Notes: a model not told the origin generated them from the letters alone. Positions 7,876-15,908 are shown, numbered from the stretch's first letter. The stretch: DNA of 43,878 nt from Clostridia bacterium (GCA_017433405.1 JAFRHH010000031.1:1-43878), one strand, 5' to 3'. Translations and numbers: made by a program.

Positions 7876-8811
7876 ATGGGCGCGGAGAGGCTTGCGGCAG
7901 AGCTCTGCGGAAGGCGGATTGATAATCCGGTCATTCCTGCCAGCGGGACCTTCGGGTTCGGGTATGAGTTCGCCGAAATTTATGATATCAACATTCTGGG
8001 AAGCATCAGCATCAAGGGGACGACCCGGGAGCCGCGATACGGGAATCCGACGCCCCGCATCGCGGAGGCGCCCGAGGGGATGATCAACAGCGTTGGGCTG
8101 CAGAATCCGGGGGTCGAGGCGGTGATCCGGGAGGAGCTGCCGCGGCTGGGAAAGGTTTTTCAAAAGCCCGTCATCGCCAACGTCAGCGGCTTTTCCGTTG
8201 AGGAATACGCCGATGTCGCGTCCCGGCTCGACGGGGAGGATCAGGTCGGATGGATCGAGGTCAACATCAGCTGTCCAAACGTTCACGGCGGGGGCATGAG
8301 CTTCGGGACGGAGCCAGCCGCCGCGGAGGCGGTGACCCGGGCCGTGCGGCGGGTCTGCCGGAAGCCGATCATACTGAAGCTGAGCCCCAACGCGGGCAAC
8401 ATCACTGAGATCGCGAAGGCCTGCGAAGGGGCCGGGGCGGACGGGGTCAGCCTTATCAATACCATTACGGCGATGCGGATCGACCTGAAGACCAGGAAGC
8501 CCGTTCTCAGGAATGTGATTGGGGGTCTCAGCGGGCCGGCGGTGTTTCCCGTCGCGCTACGCATGGTATACCAGACAGCCAGAGCCGTTTCCATCCCGGT
8601 CGTCGGGATCGGCGGGATTCGCAGCCCGGAGGACGTGCTCGAGATGATGATGGCCGGGGCGTCGGCGGTTCAGGTTGGGGCGGCGAACCTTGTCGATCCC
8701 CTGGCCTGCAAAAAAATCATCGAAGGTCTTCCGGCGGCCATGGACCGATACGGCATCCGAACACTTTCGGAGCTGCGGGGACAGGCCCGGGAGGACGGAG
8801 GACGGGAATAG
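7876..8811 (+). CDS. pyrD: Dihydroorotate dehydrogenase class 1B catalytic subunit
   Basis: Oxidises dihydroorotate to orotate using FMN, in complex with PyrK. The product has 311 residues. FMN and substrate motifs are clear: IINSVGLQNPG-like MINSVGLQNPG, NISCPNV with the class-1 catalytic Cys at residue 133, and GIGGI plus GASAVQVG near the C-terminus. The start at 7876 follows AAGGAAGG. A longer upstream frame overlaps pyrK and lacks family sequence, so it was discarded. A repeat copy begins at the stop codon. Confidence 0.97.
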   Translation: MGAERLAAELCGRRIDNPVIPASGTFGFGYEFAEIYDINILGSISIKGTTREPRYGNPTPRIAEAPEGMINSVGLQNPGVEAVIREELPRLGKVFQKPVIANVSGFSVEEYADVASRLDGEDQVGWIEVNISCPNVHGGGMSFGTEPAAAEAVTRAVRRVCRKPIILKLSPNAGNITEIAKACEGAGADGVSLINTITAMRIDLKTRKPVLRNVIGGLSGPAVFPVALRMVYQTARAVSIPVVGIGGIRSPEDVLEMMMAGASAVQVGAANLVDPLACKKIIEGLPAAMDRYGIRTLSELRGQAREDGGRE

Positions 8812-8836
8812 CAGAGGTGAACTGCCGTTCACAGAA
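8806..8836 (+). repeat. SD-hairpin repeat before pyrF
   Basis: GAATAGCAGAGGTGAACTGC then CGTTCACAGAA. The left arm is truncated and overlaps the pyrD stop (TAG 8809-8811). The core CTGCCGTTCACAGA is identical to the ftsK copy. Here the repeat does not supply the ribosome site; a separate GAGAGGAG follows about 20 bases later. Confidence 0.8.
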
Positions 8837-8871
8837 TTGAAACAAAACAAGAGAGGAGAAGAAGGGACATC

Positions 8872-9582
8872 ATGGGTAAGGACGTTATTATCGCACTCGA
8901 CTTTCCAGGCGCGGAGGAGACGCTCCGCTTTCTCGATCAATTTCAGGGAGGGCGGAAGCCCTTCGTCAAGATCGGGATGGAGCTGTACTACAGCGCGGGG
9001 CCGGAGATTGTCCGGCGGATTCGGGAGAGGGGTCACCGGATTTTTCTCGACCTGAAGCTGCATGATATTCCGAACACGGTGAAGAAGGCCGCGGCGGTGA
9101 TTCGGGATATTGGGGCGGATATTATCAACGTTCACGCCGCGGGAGGAAGTGCCATGATGAAGGCGGCGGTCGAAGGGGCCACCCGGGCGGACGGGAGCCG
9201 GCCGATCGTGATTGCCGTGACCCAGCTCACCAGCACGGACCAGGAAACCCTTGAGAAGGAGCTTCTCATCGGGCGGCCCATCGATGAGGTTGTGATCGCC
9301 TATGCCGAAAACGCCCGGCGGGCAGGGCTCGACGGTATTGTCTGCAGTCCCCGGGAGGCGGCGAAGGTGCACGAGGCTTGCGGGGCGGGATTCCTGACCG
9401 TGACGCCTGGAATCCGGTTCCCGGAGGGAGAGCGGGGGGATCAGAAGCGTGTAACCTCCCCGGCGGAGGCGGCGAAGGCCGGGAGCGACTATATCGTCGT
9501 CGGGCGGCCGATTACCGCGGCGGCGGATCCGACAGCGGCGTACGAACGCTGCATACGGGAATTCCTTGGGGAAGAAGCATAA
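8872..9582 (+). CDS. pyrF: Orotidine-5'-phosphate decarboxylase
   Basis: Decarboxylates OMP to UMP, the last step of the pathway. The product has 236 residues, the size of the E. coli/Bacillus-type enzyme. Catalytic D-x-K-x-x-D is complete: Asp60, Lys62 and Asp65 in DLKLHD. The phosphate-binding end (TPGIRF ... YIVVGRPIT) is present. ATG 8872 follows GAGAGGAGAAGG. It is the third gene of the pyr operon. Confidence 0.97.
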   Translation: MGKDVIIALDFPGAEETLRFLDQFQGGRKPFVKIGMELYYSAGPEIVRRIRERGHRIFLDLKLHDIPNTVKKAAAVIRDIGADIINVHAAGGSAMMKAAVEGATRADGSRPIVIAVTQLTSTDQETLEKELLIGRPIDEVVIAYAENARRAGLDGIVCSPREAAKVHEACGAGFLTVTPGIRFPEGERGDQKRVTSPAEAAKAGSDYIVVGRPITAAADPTAAYERCIREFLGEEA

Positions 9583-9586
9583 ATAA

Positions 9587-9630
9587 GAGAAACGACAGAC
9601 GTGAACTGTCGTTCGCAGAGAAAAAGGAGG
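9587..9630 (+). repeat. SD-hairpin repeat before pyrE
   Basis: The arms are AACGACAG (9591-9598) and CTGTCGTT (9606-9613), a perfect 8-bp stem with loop ACGTGAA. Relative to ftsK copies both arms changed at the matching position (G-C to A-T), so pairing is kept. The ribosome site AAAAAGGAGG (9621-9630) lies just after. Confidence 0.9.
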
Positions 9631-9642
9631 AGGACGACAAAA

Positions 9643-10290
9643 ATGACCAGAGAGGAATTAAGCAGGCAGATCGCCCGGGATCTGCTGTCCATTCGGGCGG
9701 TTTTTTTCCGGCCGGAGGAGCCATTTACATGGGCCAGCGGGATCAAGAGTCCCGTATACTGCGATAACCGGCTTACGCTGACGGCGCCGGAGGTCCGGAA
9801 CCATGTCGAGGAGGGGCTGGCCCGGATCATCGGAGAAGAGTATCCCGGGGTGGAGGTTCTCATGGGCACCAGCACGGCGGGGATTGCCCACGCGGCGATT
9901 ACCGGGCATATCATGGGCCTTCCCATGGGATACGTTCGGAGCGGAAACAAGGACCACGGGCGGCAGAACCGGATCGAGGGCCGGCTGGAGAAGGGACAGA
10001 AGACGGTCGTCGTCGAGGATCTCATCTCCACGGGGGGCAGCGTGCTCGAGGTCGTCGAAGCGCTTCGGGAGGTCGGTGCGGAGGTGCTCGGGATTGCCAG
10101 CATCTTTACCTATGGCATGGCCAAAGGCCGGGAGCGGCTCGCGGCGGCGGGGGTCAAGAACGTATCGCTGACGGATTTTGATGCCATCGCCGAGGAAGCG
10201 GCGCGGGAGGGATATATCCGGCCGGAGGACATCAGCCGGCTGATTCGCTTTCGGAATAATCCGGCGGACGGGAGCTGGGCAGAGAGGTGA
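9643..10290 (+). CDS. pyrE: Orotate phosphoribosyltransferase
   Basis: Joins orotate and PRPP to form OMP. The product has 215 residues. The PRPP-binding signature VVVEDLISTGGS sits at residues 122-133, and GTSTAGIAHA and RSGNKDHG carry substrate contacts. ATG 9643 follows GGAGGAGGACGACAAAA. An in-frame upstream ATG at 9601 lies inside the repeat and is rejected. pyrB starts 10 bases later. Confidence 0.96.
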   Translation: MTREELSRQIARDLLSIRAVFFRPEEPFTWASGIKSPVYCDNRLTLTAPEVRNHVEEGLARIIGEEYPGVEVLMGTSTAGIAHAAITGHIMGLPMGYVRSGNKDHGRQNRIEGRLEKGQKTVVVEDLISTGGSVLEVVEALREVGAEVLGIASIFTYGMAKGRERLAAAGVKNVSLTDFDAIAEEAAREGYIRPEDISRLIRFRNNPADGSWAER

Positions 10291-10299
10291 AAGAACGGG

Positions 10300-11244
10300 A
10301 TGAGAAGCGTCATCGACATATCAGATCTCAGCCTTCGTGAGCTCGACGGGCTCATGGACACGGCGGAGGATATCATCGCCCGGCCGGGGGCCTACGCGGA
10401 GCGGATGCGCGGGAAAAAGCTGGCGACCCTTTTTTTCGAGCCCAGCACCCGAACCCGGCTGAGCTTTGAGGCGGCCATGTACGAGCTTGGGGGCAACGTC
10501 CTTAGCGTCGCCGGGGCCGGGAGCAGCTCCGCGGCGAAGGGGGAAAGCGTCGCGGATACGGTGAAGACGGTCAGCTGCTACGCGGACATCATCGCGATGC
10601 GCCATCCGAAGGAGGGGGCGGCGCTCGTGGCCGCCCGGGCGGCGGAGGTGCCCGTCATCAACGCCGGGGACGGGGGGCACTGCCATCCGACCCAGACGCT
10701 GGCGGACCTTCTAACGATTCGGCGTGAGAAGGGTCGGCTGGACGGGCTGACCATCGGGGTATGCGGCGATCTGAAGTTCGGACGGACGGTTCATTCGCTG
10801 ATCGGAGCGATGAGCCGATATCCGGGGAACCGGTTCATTCTGATCAGCCCGGAGGAGCTTAAGCTTCCCAGCTATGTCAAGGGGGAGGCCCTTAAAAAGA
10901 ATGGCATTCCCTATCGGCAGACGACGGACCTTGAGGAGGTCATCGGGGAGCTGGACATCCTCTACATGACCCGGGTTCAGCGGGAGCGGTTTTTTAACGA
11001 GGAGGACTATCTTCGGCTCAAGGACAGCTATATTCTTACGCCGGAGAAGATGAAAAAGGCGCGGGCGGATCTCGCTGTCATGCATCCCCTGCCCCGGGTG
11101 AACGAGATCAGCGTTCAGGTGGACGAGGATCCACGGGCCTGCTATTTCAAGCAGGTTCTTAATGGGAAATACATGCGGATGGCGCTGATCCTCATGCTGC
11201 TTCAGGAGGGCGGGGCCGCCGGGAGAAGGGAGGCGCGGGCATGA
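10300..11244 (+). CDS. pyrB: Aspartate carbamoyltransferase catalytic chain
   Basis: Condenses carbamoyl phosphate with aspartate, the committed step of UMP synthesis. The product has 314 residues. The carbamoyl-phosphate motif FFEPSTRTR is intact (Ser49-Thr50-Arg51-Thr52-Arg53), as are [16 protein letters not shown] and the HPLPRVNEI aspartate site. It overlaps pyrI by 4 bases (ATGA), so translation is probably coupled and the two chains made together. The presence of a regulatory chain indicates an E. coli-like allosteric holoenzyme. Confidence 0.97.
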   Translation: MRSVIDISDLSLRELDGLMDTAEDIIARPGAYAERMRGKKLATLFFEPSTRTRLSFEAAMYELGGNVLSVAGAGSSSAAKGESVADTVKTVSCYADIIAMRHPKEGAALVAARAAEVPVINAGDGGHCHPTQTLADLLTIRREKGRLDGLTIGVCGDLKFGRTVHSLIGAMSRYPGNRFILISPEELKLPSYVKGEALKKNGIPYRQTTDLEEVIGELDILYMTRVQRERFFNEEDYLRLKDSYILTPEKMKKARADLAVMHPLPRVNEISVQVDEDPRACYFKQVLNGKYMRMALILMLLQEGGAAGRREARA

Positions 11245-11663
11245 ACGTAGACGCTATTCGGGACGGGATTGTTATCGATCACATTACCGCCGGGCGGGCG
11301 ATGACCCTTTACCGGCTGCTTGGGCTCGAGGGGCTCGATGTGCCCGTCGCCATGATTACCGGGGCGGTTTCCGGGCGGCTCGGGCGGAAGGATATCATTA
11401 AGATCGACGCGGATATTCCGATCGATTTTAACGTCATCGGATACGTGGATCCCGGGGCGACGGTCAACCTGATTCGGGACGGGGAGCTGCGGGAGAAGAA
11501 ACAGATTCAAATGCCGGAAAAGCTGGTCAATGTGATCGCCTGCCGGAATCCGAGATGCATTACCGGCACGGAACAGGAAATAGACCAGATATTCTTTCTT
11601 GCCGACCGGGAGAAGAAGGAATACCGGTGCGCCTATTGCGAGACGAAGGCTGCGGTAATTTAA
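11241..11663 (+). CDS. pyrI: Aspartate carbamoyltransferase regulatory chain
   Basis: Binds nucleotides and zinc and controls PyrB. The product has 140 residues. The N-terminal allosteric domain has [14 protein letters not shown], in the family position for CTP/ATP binding. The zinc domain carries Cys101, Cys106, Cys130 and Cys133 in the same C-x4-C ... C-x2-C arrangement as E. coli PyrI. Last gene of the pyr operon. No clear terminator is visible before the purine promoter. Confidence 0.97.
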   Translation: MNVDAIRDGIVIDHITAGRAMTLYRLLGLEGLDVPVAMITGAVSGRLGRKDIIKIDADIPIDFNVIGYVDPGATVNLIRDGELREKKQIQMPEKLVNVIACRNPRCITGTEQEIDQIFFLADREKKEYRCAYCETKAAVI

Positions 11664-11695
11664 GAACGGCGGCGGGCGATGGGGGCTGGCCGATT

Positions 11696-11784
11696 AAAAC
11701 ACGAACGTTCGGTAACGAACAATCTTGAAAATCAAGGAAAAAGACGAACATTATTCGTAAATTCGTTGACGATGTTCGGGTTTT
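11696..11784 (+). promoter_or_regulatory. PurBox-like operator cluster
   Basis: CGAAC cores occur at 11702-11706, 11716-11720 and 11745-11749, and inverted GTTCG at 11707-11711 and 11774-11778. AAGACGAACATTA (11741-11753) and the inverted GATGTTCGGGTTT (11771-11783) are 17 bases apart. This resembles the pair of Bacillus PurR boxes (AWWWCGAACWWT, inverted). The second box overlaps the -35. Inference: purine/PRPP-responsive repression by a PurR-type protein encoded elsewhere. Confidence 0.6.
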
Positions 11785-11793
11785 TGATAAGAT
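11766..11793 (+). promoter_or_regulatory. Promoter of the pur operon
   Basis: TTGACG (11766-11771), 16-base spacer, TAAGAT (11788-11793). It overlaps the inverted PurBox-like site, which fits repression. The first gene, purE, starts about 160 bases downstream. Confidence 0.6.
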
Positions 11794-11813
11794 TGGACTC
11801 GTTTTTCGGAGAC

Positions 11814-11832
11814 TTCGGAGCGCCCGGAAAAC
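11814..11832 (+). repeat. 19-base direct repeat, copy 1 (before purE)
   Basis: TTCGGAGCGCCCGGAAAAC, identical to 12450-12468 before purC. This copy forms the left flank of the leader inverted repeat. Confidence 0.85.
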
Positions 11833-11877
11833 TGTCCATGCCGCGTGCGGTGCGCGTGCACTTCCCTGACAGTTTTC
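11827..11877 (+). promoter_or_regulatory. Leader inverted repeat upstream of purE
   Basis: GAAAACTGTC (11827-11836) pairs perfectly with GACAGTTTTC (11868-11877). The 31-base interior is GC-rich. No T-run follows, so it is not an ordinary terminator. It could be an RNA switch element or a processing stem; I recognise no known riboswitch. Confidence 0.5.
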
Positions 11878-11953
11878 AGCGGAGAACGGGCGGCAGCCAG
11901 GACTTCGGAGAGCGACCGGGCCGGGAAAGAAAAAGAAGGAGGGGCGGAGAAAC

Positions 11954-12442
11954 ATGAAAAAAGTCGGGATCATCATGGGGAGCGACAGCGATTTGCCGAT
12001 AGTTCAGAAGGCGGTGAAGGAGCTTCGGGCCTTCGGGATCCCCTTCGAGGTTCACGTTTATTCCGCGCATCGGACGCCGGAGGCAGCGCGGGATTTTGCC
12101 GTCGGGGCCCGGGAACGGGGCTTTGGCGTCATTATCGCCGCAGCCGGGATGGCGGCCCATCTCGCCGGGGCTATCGCCGCCAACACGACCCTGCCGGTGA
12201 TCGGGATCCCCTGTTCCGGGGGGCGGGTTGACGGGATCGACGCGCTGCTCAGTACGGTTCAGATGCCCTCCGGGATTCCGGTAGCCACCGTTGCCATCGA
12301 CGGCGGGGCCAACGCCGCGCTGCTGGCCGCCCAGATCCTGGCGGTTTCGGAGGAGGAGATCGCCCGGAAGCTCGCCGAAAAGCGGGCGGCGGACGCGCGG
12401 GCCGTACTCGAGAAGGACGCGGGGATCGCCGGGAGGCTTTAA
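11954..12442 (+). CDS. purE: N5-CAIR mutase PurE (class I)
   Basis: Interconverts N5-CAIR and CAIR in purine synthesis. The product has 162 residues, typical of class I. The N-terminal nucleotide loop GSDSDLP (residues 10-16) and the SAHRTP catalytic motif (about 36-41) are intact, as is the GMAAHL segment. The start follows AAGGAGGGGCGGAGAA. First gene of the pur operon. The partner PurK is not in the window. Confidence 0.97.
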   Translation: MKKVGIIMGSDSDLPIVQKAVKELRAFGIPFEVHVYSAHRTPEAARDFAVGARERGFGVIIAAAGMAAHLAGAIAANTTLPVIGIPCSGGRVDGIDALLSTVQMPSGIPVATVAIDGGANAALLAAQILAVSEEEIARKLAEKRAADARAVLEKDAGIAGRL

Positions 12443-12449
12443 GGCGGAG

Positions 12450-12468
12450 TTCGGAGCGCCCGGAAAAC
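12450..12468 (+). repeat. 19-base direct repeat, copy 2 (before purC)
   Basis: Exact copy of 11814-11832, placed between the purE stop and the purC ribosome site. The matching GTTTTC arm of copy 1 is absent here, so it does not form the same stem. Confidence 0.85.
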
Positions 12469-12501
12469 AATTTTTCAAAAACCGAAGGAGGATGGATCAC
12501 C

Positions 12502-13188
12502 ATGGAGAAGAAACTTGTCTACACCGGGAAGACCAAGAATGTCTACGCGCTGGAAAACGGAAACTATGAGCTGCTGTTCAAGGACGACTGCACGGGCAAG
12601 GACGGGGTCTTCGATCCCGGCGAGAACAGCATCGGGCTGACGATCGACGGCGTTGGGGACGTCAATCTTCGGATGAGCATCTATTTCTTCGAGAAGATCA
12701 ACCAGGCCGGGATCGCCACCCATTTCGTCAGCGCCGACCTGGGGAAGACCACCATGGAGGTTAAGCCGGCGAAGGTTTTCGGAAAGGGGCTTGAGGTGAT
12801 CTGCCGCTACCGGGCGGTCGGAAGCTTCTACCGCCGGTACAGCGACTATATTCAGGAAGGGGCTCCCCTTCCCGCCTACGTCGAGACCACTTTCAAGAAC
12901 GACGCGAAGGGCGATCCGCTGGTCACAAAGGACGGGCTGATCGATCTTGGGATCATGACAGGGAAACAGTACGACGACATCAAGGACATGACCCAGAAGA
13001 TTACAAAGATTGTTGCGGACGAGATGACGGCGCGGGGCCTGGAGCTTTACGATATCAAGTTTGAATTCGGATACGACGCCGACGGAAGCGTCATGCTGAT
13101 CGACGAGATCGCCAGCGGGAACATGCGGGTTTACAAGGACGGGAAATATATCGATCCCATGACGCTGAGCAAGCTTTTCTTTGCATAA
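12502..13188 (+). CDS. purC: SAICAR synthetase
   Basis: ATP-dependent ligation of aspartate to CAIR. The product has 228 residues. The N-terminus [14 protein letters not shown] matches the nucleotide-binding start of Pur[17 protein letters not shown] corresponds to the conserved V-R-x-x-A-x-G-S segment, and [13 protein letters not shown] to the usual LIDE-x-x-P-D-S-R; here the P-D-S-R part is replaced by ASGNMR, a divergent form. The start follows GAAGGAGG. Function is assigned from overall pattern and operon context. Confidence 0.92.
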   Translation: MEKKLVYTGKTKNVYALENGNYELLFKDDCTGKDGVFDPGENSIGLTIDGVGDVNLRMSIYFFEKINQAGIATHFVSADLGKTTMEVKPAKVFGKGLEVICRYRAVGSFYRRYSDYIQEGAPLPAYVETTFKNDAKGDPLVTKDGLIDLGIMTGKQYDDIKDMTQKITKIVADEMTARGLELYDIKFEFGYDADGSVMLIDEIASGNMRVYKDGKYIDPMTLSKLFFA

Positions 13189-13201
13189 GACAGCGAAACA
13201 G

Positions 13202-13233
13202 CCGCGCGGAGCCGGAGAACCGGTTCCGCGCGG
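13202..13233 (+). other. Strong hairpin between purC and purF
   Basis: CCGCGCGGA (13202-13210) pairs with TCCGCGCGG (13225-13233). An inner CCGG/CCGG stem surrounds loop AGAA. No T-run follows, so it is more likely an mRNA-stabilising or processing stem than a terminator. The purF repeat copy follows within 20 bases. Confidence 0.6.
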
Positions 13234-13250
13234 TGGTGTCCTTTGAGGGA

Positions 13251-13286
13251 AGAACAGCAGACGTGAATTACCATTCACAAGAGGAG
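13251..13286 (+). repeat. SD-hairpin repeat before purF
   Basis: AGAACAGCAGACGTGAATTA then CCATTCACAAGAGGAG. The loop and SD end are conserved, but the right arm has lost pairing with the left. GAGGAG (13281-13286) is the purF ribosome site, 7 bases before ATG. Confidence 0.85.
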
Positions 13287-13293
13287 AAAGAGC

Positions 13294-14715
13294 ATGGGCG
13301 GATTCTTCGGAATCGTATCGAAACAGGACTGCATGCTGGACGTTTTTTTCGGGGTCGACTATCACAGCCACCTTGGGACGAGGCGGGCCGGGATGGCCGC
13401 CTGGGATCCGGAAATCGGGCTGCAGCGAAAGATTCACAACATCTGCAACGCGCCGTTTCGGACAAAGTTCGAGCATATCTTCGAGGAGATGCGCGGGAGC
13501 AGCGCCATCGGATGCATCAGCGACAGCGATCCGCAGCCGCTTTTGATTCGATCCAGCCTCGGGACCTACGCGATATGCATGACAGGGGTCATCAACAATT
13601 CGGATCAGCTGATCGACCAGTATCTCAGCTTCAGCGGAGGGCATTTCGACAGCATGACCGGGGGGCGGATCAACCAGACGGAGCTGCTCAGCGCGCTGAT
13701 CAACCAGAAGAGCAACTTTGCCGAGGGGATTCGATTTGCCCAGAAGTCCATCGAGGGGACGGCCAGCATTCTGATCCTGACGGAGAAGGGGCATATTATC
13801 GCGGCGCGGGACCGGATGGGGCGACTGCCGGTTTCCATCGGAAAGCGGGAGGACGGATACGCCGCCGCCTTTGAGAGCTTCGCCTACCACAAGACCGGAT
13901 TCGAGGACGAGAAGGAGCTTGGGCCCGGGGAGATCGTTGAGATCAGCAGCGAGGAGATGACCGTACTCAGCCCGGCGCGGAAGGAGAAGAAGATCTGCTC
14001 CTTCCTCTGGAGTTATTACGGATATCCGACGTCCACCTACGAAGGGGTTAACGTGGAGGAGATGAGATACCGCAACGGTGCGATTCTCGCGGAGAACGAC
14101 GAGGCCGCCGGGCGGGAGGATCCCATCGACTATGTCGGCGGGGTTCCCGACAGCGGGACGCCCCACGCCATCGGATACGCCAACCGGAGCGGAAAACCCT
14201 TTGCCCGGGCCTTTATCAAGTATACCCCGACCTGGAGCCGGAGCTTTATGCCCGCCAGTCAGAAGGACCGGGACAAGATCGCCAAGATGAAGCAGATTCC
14301 CGTCAACGAGCTGATTCGGGGGAAGAACCTGCTTTTCGTCGACGACAGCATCGTCCGGGGAACGCAGCTTCGGGAGACGGTCGAGTTTCTCTATGAGAGT
14401 GGGGCGAAGAGCGTTCATATGCGCAGCGCCTGCCCGCCGATCATGTACGCCTGCAAATATCTGAACTTCAGCCGGTCCAACAGCGATCTTGAACTCATCG
14501 CCAGGAGGGTGATCGTTGAGCTCGAAGGCGAGGAGGGGTTCCGGTATATCGCGGAATACGCCGACGGGAATACGGAACGGGGGAAGAAGCTTCGGGAAAC
14601 AATATGCGAGAAGTTTCACTTCGCCTCCCTCGAGTTCCAGACCCTGGAGGGGGTCATTCGGGCCATCGGGCTTCCGGAATGCGAGCTTTGCACGTATTGC
14701 TGGAATGGGGAGTGA
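13294..14715 (+). CDS. purF: Amidophosphoribosyltransferase PurF, glutaminase Cys missing
   Basis: First committed step of purine synthesis: PRPP plus an amino group to phosphoribosylamine. The product has 473 residues. The C-terminal phosphoribosyltransferase domain is intact (LLFVDDSIVRGTQLRE, about residues 348-363). Cys235, Cys380 and a C-terminal CELCTYC cluster (Cys463, 466, 469) fall where Bacillus PurF binds a 4Fe-4S cluster. The N-terminus reads MGGFFGIV, whereas canonical PurF has Cys-Gly-(V/I)-x-G-I with Cys as the glutaminase nucleophile. Here Gly occupies that position, and no cysteine-bearing extension lies upstream in frame. I recall similar GGFFG variants in gut anaerobes. It may use free ammonia or a partner glutaminase; this is inference. 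Confidence 0.9.
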   Translation: MGGFFGIVSKQDCMLDVFFGVDYHSHLGTRRAGMAAWDPEIGLQRKIHNICNAPFRTKFEHIFEEMRGSSAIGCISDSDPQPLLIRSSLGTYAICMTGVINNSDQLIDQYLSFSGGHFDSMTGGRINQTELLSALINQKSNFAEGIRFAQKSIEGTASILILTEKGHIIAARDRMGRLPVSIGKREDGYAAAFESFAYHKTGFEDEKELGPGEIVEISSEEMTVLSPARKEKKICSFLWSYYGYPTSTYEGVNVEEMRYRNGAILAENDEAAGREDPIDYVGGVPDSGTPHAIGYANRSGKPFARAFIKYTPTWSRSFMPASQKDRDKIAKMKQIPVNELIRGKNLLFVDDSIVRGTQLRETVEFLYESGAKSVHMRSACPPIMYACKYLNFSRSNSDLELIARRVIVELEGEEGFRYIAEYADGNTERGKKLRETICEKFHFASLEFQTLEGVIRAIGLPECELCTYCWNGE

Positions 14716-14864
14716 GCCAAGCGTCAGCCCGGTGGGCTGTCCGGCGAAGCCGGAAGCGAGGCGAGCGAGTCAACCGAAACGAGCAACGGCGCCTGGGAAG
14801 GGGCCGGGGCGACGATTGAGGTTGCGGGGGAAATAACGAGCGATAGAAGAGCGAGGTTTTTTTC
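14716..14864 (+). other. purF-purM spacer, two small hairpins
   Basis: 149 bases with no gene and no copy of the dispersed repeat. Two small hairpins, CAGCCC/GGGCTG and TCCGGC/GCCGGA, stand near the 5' end. A run of T precedes purM, whose ribosome site is a modest GCGAGG. Confidence 0.5.
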
Positions 14865-15908
14865 ATGAATATGAATTCGAAATCGGAGGCCTACGCGGCG
14901 GCGGGGGTAGATATTACCGCGGGATATCGGGCGGTTGAGCTCATGAAGAAGCACATCCGGCGGACCACGACGCCGGGGGCCGACACGGACGTCGGCGGAT
15001 TCGGCGGGCTGTTCGCGCCGGATCTGGCGGGGATGCGGAAGCCGGTGCTCGTTTCCGGGACGGACGGGGTCGGAACCAAGCTTCGGATCGCTTTCCGGAT
15101 GGACCGCCATGACACGGTCGGGATCGACTGCGTCGCCATGTGCGTCAACGACATCATCTGCTGCGGGGCGCGGCCGCTGTTTTTCCTCGATTATATTGCC
15201 TGCGGAAAGAACGTGCCGGAGCGGATCGAGCAGATCGTGAAGGGGGTCTGCGACGGATGCGTTCAGGCCGGGGCCGCCCTGATCGGCGGGGAGACGGCGG
15301 AGATGCCGGGGTTCTATCCGGAGAACGAATACGATCTCGCCGGATTCGCGACGGGGATCGTTGATGAGGAGAAGATCATCCGGCGGGAGGAAATGCGGGC
15401 CGGGGACGTGATTCTGGCGCTTCCCTCCTCCGGGGTGCATTCGAACGGGTTCAGCCTGGTCAGGAAGATTTTCGATATCGACGACGCGGGGTTCGAAAAG
15501 CCGGTCGAAAGCCTTGGAGGGCGGAGCCTCGGGGAGGCGCTGCTGGAGCCGACGAGGATCTATGTACGGCCCGTTTTGGCGCTTTGCGGGGAAATCCGGG
15601 TTCGGGGAATCAGCCATATTACCGGCGGCGGATTTTATGAAAACATTCCGCGGAGCATCCCGGACGGACTTGGGGCCGAGATCGACCGGGAACGCATCCG
15701 GGTTCCGGAGATCTTCCGGATCATCGCCGGGAAGGGCGGCGTCAGCGAGCGGGATATGTTCAATACCTTCAACATGGGGGTCGGCATGAGCATCATCGTC
15801 GCGGAGAAGGATGCCGGACGGGCCCTCGAGATCCTTCGCGGGCAGGGCGAGGAGGCCTGGGAGATCGGGCGGATTCGCGAGAGCGGGGAGAAGATTATCA
15901 TTCGGTAG
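14865..15908 (+). CDS. purM: AIR synthetase (FGAM cyclo-ligase)
   Basis: Closes the imidazole ring of FGAM with ATP. The product has 347 residues, normal length. Motifs include the GTDGVGTKL start of the core (about residues 65-73), CVAMCVNDI, GGETAEMPG and HITGGGFYEN. Two near starts (14865 and 14871) are possible; 14865 gives the better spacing from GAGG. Followed by a spacer carrying the long repeat copy before purN. Confidence 0.97.
   Translation: MNMNSKSEAYAAAGVDITAGYRAVELMKKHIRRTTTPGADTDVGGFGGLFAPDLAGMRKPVLVSGTDGVGTKLRIAFRMDRHDTVGIDCVAMCVNDIICCGARPLFFLDYIACGKNVPERIEQIVKGVCDGCVQAGAALIGGETAEMPGFYPENEYDLAGFATGIVDEEKIIRREEMRAGDVILALPSSGVHSNGFSLVRKIFDIDDAGFEKPVESLGGRSLGEALLEPTRIYVRPVLALCGEIRVRGISHITGGGFYENIPRSIPDGLGAEIDRERIRVPEIFRIIAGKGGVSERDMFNTFNMGVGMSIIVAEKDAGRALEILRGQGEEAWEIGRIRESGEKIIIR

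Larger units (their letters stand above)
11664..11953 (+). other. pyr-pur intergenic control region
   Basis: 290 bases without a gene. It holds PurBox-like motifs, a promoter, and a transcribed leader of about 155 bases with one long inverted repeat, each listed separately. The leader ends in AAGAAGGAGGGG before purE. Confidence 0.7.

Noticed and set aside
8806-9630. CRISPR or simple tandem repeat interpretation of the dispersed repeats
   Set aside because: Copies are not regularly spaced, there are no unique spacers between adjacent copies, and each is tied to a gene start.
11795-11953. Purine riboswitch in the purE leader
   Set aside because: The long inverted repeat does not show the conserved three-way junction and loop sequences of the guanine/adenine aptamer, and no terminator follows.
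13202-13250. Terminator after purC
   Set aside because: The hairpin is strong but is followed by TGGTGTCCTTTG, not a T-run, and purF needs readthrough.
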